Below, piece by piece: positions 12,435 to 24,564 of a stretch of DNA of 64,000 nucleotides. Position numbers and translations under genes: made by a program. The stretch lies in NCBI GenBank assembly GCA_038373865.1, contig JAXGGA010005145.1:1-64000 (forward strand). The letters run 5' to 3'. The notes beneath the pieces are model-generated. The model had not been told where the DNA came from. It saw only the letters and a list, made by a program, of their open reading frames with translations, and ran no database searches. Numbering within the stretch: position 1 is the stretch's first letter; each line of letters opens with the position of its first letter. Source of the DNA: Uloborus plumipes (lineage: Eukaryota; Arthropoda; Arachnida; Araneae; Uloboridae).

Positions 12435-13497
12435 ATGTACGAGAGACGAATATTTTCTTCAGAGATGGCTAGTAATAAGGAGCCTAGCTTCTCGATTATT
12501 GCTGATCGTGTAGCAAGAAAGATGGTAAACTTGTGTAAGGACTCGTGCATTGCGGTAATTTCAGAACAACGTGTTATTGCAATGATACTTACTTATCACA
12601 AAAAACATGTGGCCATAAAGGCTGTTCTTAAAAGAGTCAAACACAACGAGAAAACAAGAGATCTACTTATGAAATTTAAGGAGGTAGCAGTGTAACTCTT
12701 TGATATAGCTGCTTGTAAGTGCCATGATTTGTATTCATGTGCATGTCCTAAAGAGAAAAGAGTTCCGTTAAAAGAAAGGTCATTTCTCTCTGATCAAAGG
12801 ACTACTAGATTAATGTCCATCGGTGCAGTGGATATTGAAGAAACAAAGAAACTTCCAAAGAGACCCAAGAAAAAGTCGCAGGACTCTATTCGCTACTCTT
12901 TTGGCACATCTACTTCAACTTCAGTTTAATCGGAGAATCAAACAAAGTCATGCTTCAAGATACTTGCCAAAAATATATCTTAACGTAATCGATCCCATCA
13001 TTGCTCGGAATGCATTCTTTGCTTGTCCAGAAAACATTCTGTTAAGCATGATAACGTATGAAAATGTGACTATCAGAGAGCTCGGTATTTATAGAATCTT
13101 AAAGGCTAGAGAATGTGGATCTGTTGTGAAGACTGTGTGCGCATATTTATTCCACATCCCGAAGCTTAGCTTTGAAGCTGCAGATTATGTTAGTTTGATA
13201 GACTGGAACAATTGCAAAATAACGCCTCCACCAGTTCTCCGCAATGTTCCTTCAGACGATCTTCGAAATATGTTGGTTGTTGGAGTTTCATGCGAAAAAT
13301 GGAAGTTTATTCAATTCCCTTGCCCCACACAGGCCGTTGAACGCATCTTGAAGTTAGTTTCGAAGGCATCAAATCAAGTCTGTGGCCAAGAGAAAAGAGA
13401 CGAGTTTATTTTGGCTGTTTTAAAATCACCCAGCAATATGCCTGCATTTCAGCATAAAAGTGATTACAAATTACAGCTATACATGATGTCTCTCTAA
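12435..13497 (+). pseudogene. Broken transposon gene, unrecognised family
   Basis: One gene split into three readable pieces. Frame 1 runs 12435-12695 and ends in TAA; the same frame resumes at once with LFDIAACKCHDLYSCACPKE and continues to 12929, so the TAA looks like a single nonsense change. From about 12880 the sensible frame shifts by one and runs to 13497. Visible features are a CKC/CAC cysteine cluster that may bind zinc, a basic KRPKKK stretch, and a C-terminal PCPTQAVERILKLVSKASNQ then VCG and RDEF block. I have the impression this last block recurs in uncharacterised arthropod proteins, but I cannot name it. An intron at the shift is possible but no clear GT-AG pair was confirmed. 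Its place between matched TIRs argues it encoded the element's mobility protein. Confidence 0.6.
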
Positions 13498-13749
13498 CTG
13501 TAAATTCTAAAGCGTGAACTGTACATTATGAAGTTTTTAAAATGCATAATGGATGAGATTTAAACCCACTTTGCAATTTTTTCTTTAATGCGTAGAAATC
13601 TATATGAAAAATGCAGTTATAATTTTTTGAACATTTGTCTTGAGATTTTCTAACTGCATAAATACTTTAATTTCTAATCGACCTTATTTCTATATGAAAT
13701 TAGATTATAAATAAAGACTTCTCTTTTGGGCTCTTTTATTAAAATCTTT

Positions 13750-14333
13750 AGGGCTCTTTTACCTAAAATTCAAGTCTTTTGCCATAGCGGAAGACATTTT
13801 CTCAGAGTCACGAAATTTTGCTCTGATATTAATCTTTTGGGTTCTTTTACCTGAAATTCAAGTCTTTTGCTATAGCGGAAGACATTAACTTAGAGTTCCG
13901 AAATTTTGCTCTGATATTAGCGTTAGGAAGCCACACATTTTTTGCACTAATTCTTAACATTCGGTGAAATTTAAAATATTTTGTAACTTTTCGTTTTTTT
14001 AGATTTTTTTCTTAAAATCTCTAAAATTCAAGCCTCATGGCAGAGCAGAAGGTATTATCTCAGAGTCACGAAATTTTTCTCAGTGATTAGTGTTGGAAAG
14101 TCACAAATTTTCAGCACTAAGGCTTAACATTCCGTGGATTTTAAAACATTTTGTAAATTTTCTCTTTTTTCGATTTTTTCCCAACAATCTCTAAATTTCA
14201 AGCATCTTGCCAGAGCAGAAGGCATTAACTCAGAGTCAAGAAATTTTGCCCAGTAATTAGTATTGGGGAGTCACAAATTTTCCGCACTAAGGCTAAGTGC
14301 TTTGTAGAAATTCGATTTTTTCGGGACACCCTA
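13750..14333 (-). repeat. Right terminal inverted repeat, tandem units
   Basis: This is the inverted partner of 11603-12110, with the same repeating phrases plus an extra shorter period: CCTGAAATTCAAGTCTTTTG and its near-copy at 13770-13875 show a local duplication of about 90 bases. The outer 50 bases are essentially identical to the left end. Confidence 0.75.
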
Positions 14334-14341
14334 ATAGATAC

Positions 14342-15825
14342 CCTTCAGCTACCCTTCAGAAAGGAGAATCCAAACATATTATTTTAATAAAAGTAAAAAA
14401 AAAATTGAAGAAGAAACATTTCTAAGTAATTTGAAACAAATTTATTTTTTGTTTCGAATTGTCTTGGGACTTTACACAGCTTTGTCATACTCCACTTTTT
14501 TTTATTTGAGTTACTTTTGGTCAATTTTAAACAGTGCAGAATGTGTAACACTTTTACGTATGGAGATGTAAATGTGTTCTACTACTGCAAGGATAAGAGA
14601 TGTAAACTATCTGACTGGTAAAAGCGACGAGTTCGGATCACAAAGTGATCTCATGAATACCACGAAACAAATTTCAAGAATTGAAAATTGATAACGCTTA
14701 GAATATTCTTATAAATATTATTGCCTTCATAATTGTTATTACTAGTTTTTTTTTTTTTTTTTACTGTTGATGCGACTACAATGAATATTTTATTTTTGCT
14801 TTAAAAGATAGAGCTTCTAAGAATAGTTTATTTTACTTGCAAATCTAAAATTATCAATTAATCTTTGATCAAATAATATCAAGAGAAAATAAAAGCTAAA
14901 TAAGTGATAGAAAAATGAGTTATACAATGGTTTATTTGAGCAAAAAATGTACTCCAGCAAAAAAGAATGTTGAAGAAAAAAAAAAAAAAAAAGCTTTAAG
15001 TCTGCTAATTGCGAACTAGGTTGGGATATTTGAACTGCTCATAAAACATGATAAATCTGTAACAAATAAAAGAAATCTCTTCTTTTATTTAGATGAATTG
15101 TCATATTGGAAACCGTTACTGCTTAACGAAAAGCAACCTCAGCTTTTCGAACGAATAAATGTGAAACTTTTTCCATTCCGTATTACTTTTTTTTTTCACT
15201 TTCTAGATTTAGCCAATGTTTCTTTGCTTCTCACACTCTTAACTTAAAATCTGCTTATTAAAGCAAAATATATTTTTATAAACCAAATTAAAACCCTGGC
15301 CTATATTAATACGAATAAACTTGCCTGGAAATATTTAAAATAAATAAAACTCAAATAACAGATAAAATTTCATTTTTTTAACGCAATGTGTTTGTGATGC
15401 TAATACAAGTAAAATGTAACCGTATCGAACCAATACTATCAATATCGAGAAACTTATCGAAAGAAAAGTAATAATATCGTAAGTTCAGGTAAATAAAACA
15501 TCTTATCAAAATTACTCAAGTTCGCCTAGATGAAATTTTCATTGTTCAACGGTTGAAAAAATGGTTGCATGGACTTCAATTAGTATAAACTGAATTTGCA
15601 TTTGACTCTTAACTGATGAGGTGATTTTTTGCAGTCTAACTGGTGAAGTGAGATGTTATGGAACCCAAAATTATACTTGTGAACTTCATAAAAGTTAAAA
15701 AATGGAAGCAGGAAAGCATCCAATGGTTTTCGTTTTATTTATTTACGTAAATTAGGGGGACCTTGCTCCCAGTTTGCGACAACGAACAAAGACAGATGAA
15801 TAGAAGAAATCAACAGTATTTTAGG
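14342..15825. other. Non-coding AT-rich DNA
   Basis: Poly-T near 14746-14762 and poly-A near 14977. No gene or element boundary was found. Confidence 0.45.
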
Positions 15826-16245
15826 TAGTAGCAAACTCCCGATTAATCCGTGGTCGATTTATGCCCCTCTTCCCCCCACCGTGGTCTTTCACAGTTCTAA
15901 AAAAAAGACTCTCCCCCCCCCCCCGCTATGATTAACTGGATATTAATAAATGCACCCATTTTAACGTAACAAGTGAAAAATATATTTTCAGACATTCTTA
16001 TTTCTTCCTTCCTTCTCCTTCCCAATGACATCAAACTTTCCAAAGTTACCTAAACTTGACTGTTGGAAATAGTTGAAACCAACTTAATTTTTGATCTATA
16101 CTATTTGCTGAATTTTAGATCTAAATGTGCGAATTTGTACATGCTATTACATACATTTTTCGACCTAATTTGCGGATTATCCGAGGTATTCGCTTATCCG
16201 TGATTATCATGCCACCCTTTTCTGCGGGTGATTGGGAGTTTACTG
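15826..16245. mobile_element. Worn Tigger/pogo-like MITE
   Basis: The left end contains GCAAACTCCCGATTAATCCG. The right end on the reverse strand reads CAGTAAACTCCC, with GGATTATCCG-type and TTATCCGTG blocks nearby, matching the pattern of Tigger termini. TA follows the right end at 16246. A poly-C run lies inside near 15911. The two antiparallel open frames over the right half arise from this element and are not genes. Confidence 0.6.
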
Positions 16246-17295
16246 TAGTTGAAAATAAAGCATGGCTTTCACAGAAAGAGATTGACAACATACTGAATGG
16301 TAAGAGAATGAGCTCTAAGTGGTATTTCACGGCGCAGAACAAAGTTAATATACATTTCTCCACCACACCCCACCTCTTAGCGTAACGCCTTAGGTTCAAA
16401 GTTAATATACTACTTCAAATATTGCCCAATAGCGTCTGTAGATGTTTAAAGGATATTTTCATCCTTAAAAACGATATTAAATGATAAAGATAATGTCGAG
16501 GATATATTGAAGAATATGTTGTGGTTATTCGCAATAAAAAGTTCAACAGCAATTTCCTGTGCGCACAAACATTTCACTGCACATTTATGCTGTATAATAG
16601 AAGAGCAAAGTGAAAAGAATAGAACGGAAAATCCTTTTTTTAGTCAGAAATGACAATTTTTTACTGCGTTAGTAAACATAAATGTCTGTGCATAGTTTGA
16701 CAATTTTAGTGCATATGTTAGGTATTTTTTGGCATATTTGCATGGCTATTTAATTTTTTTTAATCCATATACCCAAGGTTCAGCAACTAACTTACACTCA
16801 AATTAAAAAAGTTATGATTACTTTATTAAAGAGCTTAAAATAAATTTAAATACGCTGCACAAAACAAATGCTAAAACAAGATTTCACACAGACAAATGAC
16901 ATTTTTATGATTATTATTATAAATTTAACCAAGGCAATAAAGAAAATTACTAGTATGCGTCACACATAAATAAAATTTCTATATCGCGAACTGATGAGGC
17001 AGGAGCACATGTGATAACAACTAAGTAAACATCTGCAATTGTTGCTCGCCAAAGATTATTGTCAAAACGTTTAGTTATTAAATAAAAACCGCTTACCGTA
17101 ATTTCAAATCCTCGACGCATCCAAAATTACCGGTTCAGTGAAGTAATTTTGCTGTATCTTTGATATAAACTCCTTCTTGGGTGGACAATCAAAAAATAAG
17201 AATTAAAACATTCTTCTAATCAATTGATTCGGCAAAAGAGTTAAAATGAAGATGTAGGAATTAACATGACGTTGCTGACATTGCTTACAACAATG
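16246..17295. other. Non-coding AT-rich DNA
   Basis: No gene, element boundary or structural repeat could be supported. Confidence 0.45.
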
Positions 17296-17484
17296 ACTCG
17301 GTGGCCCAGTGTGTTTGCGCGTTAGTCTTGTAATCCCGAGGCTGCGGTTTCGATTCCCGCCCTCGCCCTGGTTGTGACTTCCTTCTCGGTGCTGTAAATT
17401 CTGTCCTATCTCTCCTGTGTGTTTGTCCGGAGGCTAAGTGCATAGTACGCAGTCCTCATGTATGTGGAAGCTGCTGGCTTCTAA
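17296..17484 (+). mobile_element. SINE-B, tRNA-derived, sense copy
   Basis: The head carries RNA polymerase III box-like sequences: an A box in TGGCCCAGTGTGTTTGCGCG and a B box in GGTTTCGATTCCC. The body ends with AGTACGCAGTCCTCATGTAT and CTGGCTTCTAAAATAATGAT. Body and tail match, in reverse, the copies at 18780 and 39726, so this is a dispersed SINE and not a tRNA gene. It depends on LINE enzymes for movement. No clear TSD was found here. Confidence 0.75.
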
Positions 17485-18075
17485 AATAATGATAACAGTA
17501 ATAAAAGTATGGGAGAGACGCAAAGTGGACATGGAGAGAAAAAAAAAATTACAAAATAAAAATAGACAAAATTTATAAACATGAAATACTATAACTCGTT
17601 GTATCATATTTATTTGTACGTTCAACTGCGTTGGACATTTCGCTTCTCATAATCTATGGCAAAGTTTTGCAAAGTAGCCGCTTATTAGTTTCTCACTATT
17701 TGGAGACCTTTTGCATCTCACATTCATCATTCTTTCACGTAACTCAACTATCTATGGACATCCATGATAACAGAATTTCGACGCCCAGTTTCACCACCGG
17801 ATGGTGGCATTGGACTCTCTTCGATGCAGAACTGCGCCCCAGGAGTTTAATTTTTCAAAGAGTATTCAGGTTCAAACGAATACTCAAAGGATCGTTCACT
17901 CGGCTCTTAATTAAACAATAAGAAAGCTAGCAATTTTCAGCAGCTAGAAAATCAACCGACTTGAGCCGGGTTTAAACTCGAGCCTTTGGCGAATAAGTGG
18001 CTATAGCGGTACAAAATGATATGCAAATGCGCGAACTCAATTTCTTTATTTCTTTTCTTCGATACATTCGACAGC
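17485..18075. other. Non-coding DNA
   Basis: A 96-codon frame at 17631 lacks any recognisable motif. I see nothing else that can be supported. Confidence 0.4.
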
Positions 18076-18222
18076 CTACCAGGCGCCTTGCCCCCAGATA
18101 AACACAAGAGCGATTTTACAATACAAGTGAAGGAAATAACAACTATGGTGAGGTTGAAATCAAACCCATGGCCTCTGGCTCAGGAGGCGCAGATTTTACT
18201 ACAGAGCCACGGAGACCTTTAG
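18076..18222 (-). mobile_element. SINE-B, degenerate antisense copy
   Basis: The order of blocks matches the antisense SINE-B copies (GCGCCTTGCCCCCAGATAAACA, here cited in part as GCGCCTTGCC, then GAAATAAC-(N)-ATGG, then TCAAACCCATGGCC for the B box), but many bases differ and both ends are ragged. It is an old copy. Confidence 0.5.
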
Positions 18223-18769
18223 CAAACTGAATGAAAGTGAAAGCATCGAGCTTTTGAAGTAAAGTGAACTAATTCACTTTTTTGAAGGTCAAGGCAAAGA
18301 TAACGTTGGGGAGTTGCAACAAGAGTCTGGTCGTCATCCTAGCCTGAAATGTGTTGAAAGATTTTACCATTTTTTATTCAAGTTGTGCAAAAAGGTGTGT
18401 AGAAGTGTTACCTTTTTACTAGTCGTAAAAAAGACATTTCCAAACGTTCATGTGCTGAGTTATGGAACTTGAATGAACGCCTTAAATATCGCACTAAAAA
18501 CAAAAGGCTATTATTCCATCTCCTAAGCACTATGCCGCACAGCCAGCAGTTAGTGCCGAGTTTTCTACCTTTGGTACAAAACTGTAGATACTTCTGGTAT
18601 TGGTGGTACATAAACGTTTTTATTTGCAGAAACTTAGCAAGAAAAGTTGCCTCTCTGGTGGACTTCTAAACACTAATGCCTTCTTGAACATTTGTCTACT
18701 GCATATGAGAAGACTGTAAAAGACAACTTGATGAGACTAAAATAAGTTATCAAAACAATCTCCTCATAA
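18223..18769. other. Non-coding DNA
   Basis: Overlapping short frames on both strands at 18408-18669 are mutually exclusive and carry no motif. No gene is called. Confidence 0.4.
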
Positions 18770-18779
18770 CTTCCACCAA

Positions 18780-18973
18780 TTTTTTTTTCAGAAGCCATCA
18801 GCTTCAACATACATGAGGACTGCGTACTATGTGCTTTGCCTCCTGACAAACGCAGGACAGATTTACGGCACGGAGAGGATGAAATAACATCCATGGGCAA
18901 GACGGGATTCGAACCCGCGACCACTTGCTTACGAGGAAAATACTCTACCTCTAGGCCCACGTGCCCCCCCCCC
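18780..18973 (-). mobile_element. SINE-B, antisense copy with TSD
   Basis: Read on the minus strand it has the tRNA-like head with B box GGTTCGAATCCCG and the same body and tail as the sense copy (AGTACGCAGTCCTCATGTAT). The decamer CTTCCACCAA flanks it at 18770-18779 and 18974-18983, a target duplication typical of retroposition. Poly-T on the plus strand at the left is its A-rich tail; a poly-C run lies at the head end. Confidence 0.8.
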
Positions 18974-18983
18974 CTTCCACCAA

Positions 18984-21060
18984 ATTAATTTTTCTTAAGT
19001 GATACGTGTTGATGATTATGATACTTGGTTGATCATGATGATGACCACGACGACGATGAGGACGATAAAAACGATAATGCTGAAATTTTGTGCTTCAAAA
19101 AGAAAAGGAACGAGTCATGTACTTTGTAATTAAAATGCATCAAAGTATAATGTATCTTAAATTTTGAAGCGTCTAACTCTTTTAAAACCAGCTTAAGAAG
19201 TATTCCAGAGACTTATAGAAATAAGCTGTATCAAATACATTCAACATGAATGTTACAAGAAACGAAAACATATTTTTGTTCTGAAAACAAATTTAAAAAA
19301 TAATAATAAAAGTGCACAAAACTCCAAATTATTGCATGCATACAGTTCCAGGCACAAAAGTCTTCATACGAGAACTTACTTATACTGCATTGAAAGAGAT
19401 TCCCTATACCCTGTGTAACGAGATTTGGCGTATAAATGAAACATAAATTTCCCACTCTCCGCACTTCCCCTCTTATGGTTGTCATAGTTACGACGCTGTG
19501 GACTTTTTTCCCACTTAGTTTTTGCATCAACGGTTAAATGCAAACGATTAAAATTGCTTTGCGCGTGAACCATTCTTCAATCGTTAATAAAATACGTTTT
19601 GAAGTATTAAAATAACAGTTGCTCGTGATGGCAGGTCTTGCTAAAAACAAGCTATTTAGCACTCTAGATTTGTAAAAGGAACGTTTAGAAATAACTGAGA
19701 TATGATGATATAAATAAAAGCGTAAGCCTAATTCGATTAACATAAAACAAATGAAATGCCTCAACAGCAGTGCATATAAAAAAGAGTGGAGCTGTTTCCT
19801 TTTGCGCGGTTTCCATAGAAACGACGCAAAATTTCTAAATTTGATACGCATCTTTAAAAGTAACAGAGTATAGTTACAGAAAACACAGGTATGCAATTAT
19901 TTCCTATTTTTGTTCTTTAAAATAAGTTTTTATCAGTTTAAAATTGTGATGTTTTTACATTGTAATATGGCCGTTATTAACATTAAGTACATGCAACAAA
20001 CACAACAACAAAATCCTGAATGCATTCCATAATCTGTCGAGTCAGAAAAACAAAATCTTGAAACATTCTCTCTTGAGTATAATTTTCCTTTTTCAAAGCA
20101 CATTTCTACTGCAACTCAAAAATTTGCGAGTACAAAAAAACATTATTTATATTTTCGTATTTTTCTTTTGAATCCTCAGTTGGGGATAAAAAACTAATAA
20201 TTCTGTCCAGTTAAATTACTGCGCATGAAAAATGAAAAGTTCAAGTTTGTGGAGAAAAATGTTCCGGTAAATCTCTAGCTTTTTTTTTTTTTTTTTAAGT
20301 GCAGTTTTGTTTCCCTCACATATTAACATTTGTTTTGATTAATTACTCAACGTAATGTAGGAGGTAATTTATTAAATGCCTAAGTAAAGCGTTAAAAAAT
20401 TATATTTTGCGAAAGGGAAAAGTACTTAATCTCTTATCAACGTTACATCACATTTGTTTTTGATCTTTAAAGTTTGTTCCACATTTCATGGTAACATTTT
20501 TCTAAATTGTAAGAGTTAATCTTCATCTAAAATAAGTTCGCTAGTTATTTATTTACACTGTTAGTTAAACGCTGTAACATTTTGAAAATATATTCAGCTT
20601 TCACTTAAAAGAAAGAGTAAAAGATAATGCTTACTCGTTGACAAAGTTTTTATGTTTTAACATTTAATTTTCTGCGCTTTTTTAAGTCTGTAAATCTCTT
20701 AAATACTGGTTAATGTGTCGCATTCCTTTTTATTTTAAGACTTCTCCCATTGGATAAAAAATGTAGAAGTAAAATGTGGGAATGTGGGCAAAATGAAATG
20801 GTGAAATATGTTTTAGTTTGCAGCGTCACCTATGTAGCAGTTTTTTTTAACTAAGTTCCTAAATATTTAGTTGATTCCAGTCAAATTGTGTGTTCATTTT
20901 GAAACAGGTTAGTTATGGGAACTTTTCATTTTTCCTCACATTCCGCTACATACTGTTATTTGAAGACAAAAATCGTTAAAATTATTATCTACGTTATTTA
21001 TTTAGCAGTAAAGAGATCGCATTCGACTGTTTACTCTTGTGAAAAAAAGAAAAATTATAA
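18984..21060. other. Non-coding AT-rich DNA
   Basis: A short GAT/GAC-rich stretch at about 19013-19075 is the only patterned sequence. Minus-strand frames of 65-120 codons at 19231-19896 show no domain and overlap each other. No gene is called. Confidence 0.45.
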
Positions 21061-21719
21061 CAATGTTTAACATACACAAGTAGCTATGAAGCTACAGACA
21101 CATTATTTTAGGGTTACACATATTTTCTTTTTCAATGAATAGAATTACTTTGTGGAAGAAAATACATTCAATACTACTTACATTTAGCACCGCAGAGATC
21201 TCAATACCATTCACTTTGCTTAGATTCAAAGGTAATGAAATAATAGGTCGCTGAGATAGTTATTAAAAAACAGAAATAGATGCATTTTAGAATGAACAAT
21301 AATGAGTAAATTTAGACAGGAGCACAATTCTAAAAGATATAATACATGATGCATGACATATACATATACGTAAATATCATATTTAAATTAAAACAATGTT
21401 TAACATGTACAAGTTGCAATGAAGCTGCAGACACATTATTTTGGGGTTACACATATTTTCTTTTTCAATGAATAGAATTACTTTGTGGAAGAAAATACAT
21501 TCAATACTACTTACATTTAGCACCCCAGAGATCTCAATACCATTCACTTTGCTTAGATTCAAAGGTAATGAAATAATAGGTCGCTGAGATAGTTATTAAA
21601 AAACAAAAATAGATGCATTTTAGAATGAACAATAATGAGTAAATTTAGACAGGAGCACAATTCTAAAAGATATAATACCTGATAAATGACATATACATAT
21701 ACGTAAACAGCATATTTAT
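21061..21719. repeat. Tandem duplication, period 333 bp
   Basis: Two head-to-tail copies start with CAATGTTTAACAT at 21061 and 21394. They agree nearly base for base through GATCTCAATACCATTCACTT and TAGACAGGAGCACAATTCTA, with only scattered differences, so the duplication is fairly recent. No gene lies inside. Confidence 0.9.
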
Positions 21720-21727
21720 AAAATATA

Positions 21728-21752
21728 TACACACACACACACACACACACAT
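21728..21752. repeat. (AC)n microsatellite
   Basis: About twelve AC dinucleotides follow directly after the second copy of the 333-bp duplication. The short cysteine/valine-rich open frames across it are artefacts. Confidence 0.95.
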
Positions 21753-22728
21753 AACACAAAGGCTACTAATAAATGAAGGGGAAAGTGGATAAAGGTGATT
21801 TGTAACAATCTTTTTAATTTCTAGAAAAGCTTTCAAATAAAATTGTGTTATTATTTTTTTAATGGATACATGAAGTTTGAGCATTTAACAGGCATTTGGC
21901 AAACTGTAATAAGGGGACATGATGCTGATGGACTTATCACCTTCATCCATAGTAATTTTACTGATACGCATATATATCTATCGATATATACATAAATATA
22001 TGTGTATGAAGAAAAAAGGGAGAAAAAGAAGAAAAATTTGCTTATAAATAGATTTTATTATATGCCTTGCAAAAGGAATCTATCATTAAAAAAATTCAAA
22101 GCCATTTTGTTTACCAAAGTACAAACACTACTTACAGGAAGGCCACTTTCGGGGCCCACTACTTCCTGTTACATTATTTCTTCTGTAATAATTAAGTAGT
22201 AAAATTTAATCATTACTCGTGCATAAAAAGTTTGCTTTAAAATGTCTTTTTAAAATGCAATTTGGTCCCAACGTGCACCTTAAGTTGATAGCCAAAGGTG
22301 TAAACCTTTTCTCCAAAAACTCTCAACTTTTCAGAGTTTTTCGCATGAAAACTGCCAGAAATCGAGCAGCTTTGGCTATTATGGCTATTATGGAAGACTG
22401 CATCACTGACCGCAAGACTCGAGGGTAATGTGTAAGCCAGTCTTTTGGAACTTTTTAACGCCGATATTTAAATGAAAGCAAATATAGTGTGCTGCGCGAA
22501 ACTTAACACATGTGTTTACATCAATGGGGATATACAATGAACGAGAAAAGTCTCCAACAGCTCAATGTGCATAATCGTATATACTCAATCGGTAAAATTT
22601 GAAGTGACATTCGGCAATTTGAGACTTTCCTCCTTCTAAAAATTGAAATTCAGGGAGTTCCTACTTGTCAAACACGCACACATACGCTTTCTATATTCTA
22701 GGGGCTAGCTAATAGTTCGGAGTTAGTG
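21753..22728. other. Non-coding DNA with one MITE-end motif
   Basis: GAAGGGGAAAGTGGATAAAG near 21775 resembles the terminal motif of the small element at 49973-50128. Otherwise no gene is supported; a 69-codon frame at 22219 has no motif. Confidence 0.45.
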
Positions 22729-23609
22729 ATGTGTACTAGTAGTGCGACATCGATGGAAAAATATATCTATGTAACATCGATTTTAAAAATCATAACGTCG
22801 ATGGTATCGATACATCGACCCAAAACATCGATGTTCTGAAACATCGAACTTTTTAGTAATGCACTCCAAAAAATTTTAATGTCAAAACTTAATGCGCAAT
22901 AATCAATTTATTAATAAAGAAGTTTTATGAACTTAAAATTCATAAAGATTTTTACTATTTAAAATTATTAAATGTGAAAGGATAAATAATTTAGGCCTTT
23001 TAAATGCAAAAAAAAAAAAATGAATCATCAACACAAATAATTTCGCAACATCTTTTAAATTTCACCTAAATAATAAAAAACTGAAAGTAATTTATTTAAT
23101 AATTAAGGATAATCAATTAAAAGAAGTTGTAAAAATTTTGAAAGTTGATGACATGCACACATAAACATGAAGGGAGAAAAGGAAAGTAAAGAGAAAAGGA
23201 AATATAATCTACTTATATTAAAAACTGAGTATCTTTCTCACTATCTTTCTTTCTAACTATCTTTCTTTCTAACTATCTTTCTATCTTTCTATGTCACGCT
23301 TCTTTCTCCTGAACGCCAATGAACTGAAAGTCGAACCAGGTACCGATAGGTAAGTAATTTTTCAAGCTTCATTAGTTTCAATTTATATAATTATACGATT
23401 TTAATTAGCGAAGATATCAATTAATAAGTAGTCAAATTTAAAGCGATTAAGCCTAATAAATGATTAAATATGAAATCCATTTTTGCAAAACGTCGTTGCT
23501 ATGAAACAGTAATAACAATGATAATGAGAATTCTGAATGAAGGCTTAACTAAATCAAACACGAAACTCATAAGCGGGCCACTTACGTAATATTTTTATCG
23601 CTAGCTACT

Positions 23610-24295
23610 CAGTGGCGTAACTATGGGGGGTGTTTTGGGGACAACCCCCCCCCCCCCCCCCAAAACGTTGGTCCAAAAATGAGATGAAAAAATATAAAAA
23701 ATCCTAGAATGAAAAAGTACGATTCTCCTGTGAATATCATAGTGTTACAGACTTCATTGCCACCCCCTCCCCTTCTCAGAACCATTAAGGATCGTCTTTT
23801 TTAGGAAATAAATGTCAAAAAATTCCGGGGGTAGGCCTCCAAAAACCCCATTATCATCGAAATTCGTCTGAAATTGCGTTTTTGGAGCTTAAATTTCGTA
23901 AAAGTCGCTTGGAAGAATTTCTGTATCCTATCATTTTCTTTCACATTATTAAAAATGGCCGACAATCGTGTTTTACTGAATGAGTAAGAGATCGAACATC
24001 CTCTCCTGGAACATCACCAAGATAGTCTAAAATGGAGTTTTTAGAGGTACAATTTATGAAAATTTCCGGGGCGAACCCCCGGACCCCCCATTTTTCTCAG
24101 TTTTTAGCTACAGACAATTCTAGTGTCAGAGGTTGTTATTCATTGAAAGGCTGTCCGGTAAGTACGCATTTTCAAGTGCGTAACATACAAAGTGTGGAAA
24201 AAAGGGGTTGCCACCCCCACCCCCGCGGTTTTTTTTAACCTCGTGACAACTTTGAACATAACCCCCCCTGAAACCAACGAGTAGTTACGCCACTG
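23610..24295. mobile_element. hAT MITE inserted in Helitron copy 1
   Basis: Perfect 14-bp inverted termini CAGTGGCGTAACTA are flanked by the octamer TAGCTACT at 23602-23609 and 24296-24303. The other Helitron copy runs uninterrupted through this point, giving the empty site. Inside are poly-C and CCCCGGA-type palindromes (24066-24090). It is non-coding; the 68-codon frame inside is not a gene. Confidence 0.93.
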
Positions 24296-24427
24296 TAGCT
24301 ACTTGTAATATTTTGAAACATTCATTTGTTGAAAAGCTATCTACTTAATTAAAAACTGAGTATCTATGTCTGCTTTTTTTCTTTTAAGCGAGCTGAACTT
24401 ACTGAAACTTTCCTCACCATCTTGAAA

Positions 24428-24564
24428 GCGCGAAGCATCTCAATAATTCGAATGATTTTTGTTTAAAGAAAAAAGTAAAGGCGTGAAGCGCCTGTTAGCG
24501 AGCCGCCTTGGCGGGGAGTAGTTTCTTGAAATTTTCTTTACCACTTTCAAGGCACGAAGTGCCC
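24428..24564 (+). other. Series of GAA-loop hairpins in the Helitron 3' half
   Basis: Successive inverted repeats: GCGAAGC (24430-24436), GGCGTGAAGCGCC (24480-24492), CCGCCTTGGCGG (24503-24514) and GGCACGAAGTGCC (24551-24563). Three of the four close on a GAA triloop. All recur in the second copy (31340-31492). The heptamer GCGAAGC is known as an unusually stable DNA mini-hairpin. Confidence 0.8.

Larger units (their letters stand above)
11603..14333. mobile_element. 2.7-kb DNA transposon, TAGGGTGTCCCG termini, 8-bp TSD
   Basis: Both ends read TAGGGTGTCCCG, going on in perfect agreement through the first 50 or so bases, and are flanked by the exact octamer ATAGATAC (11595-11602 and 14334-14341). 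The arms are inverted over roughly 500 bp, and each arm is a tandem series of about 176-bp units. The interior holds one broken gene (12435-13497). The 8-bp TSD fits hAT- or P-like integration, but the termini and protein do not let me name the superfamily. Net length suggests a near-complete formerly autonomous copy. Confidence 0.85.

Noticed and set aside
17300..17370. Possible tRNA gene
   Set aside because: Same reasoning: the body and tail recur in two antisense copies with TSDs (SINE-B).
19534..19896. 120-codon minus-strand frame
   Set aside because: Biased F/L/R composition, no motif, overlapping rival frames.
23208..23300. CTTTCT/AACTAT repeats as a CRISPR-like array
   Set aside because: Simple-sequence tract without unique spacers, part of a Helitron 5' end in animal DNA.
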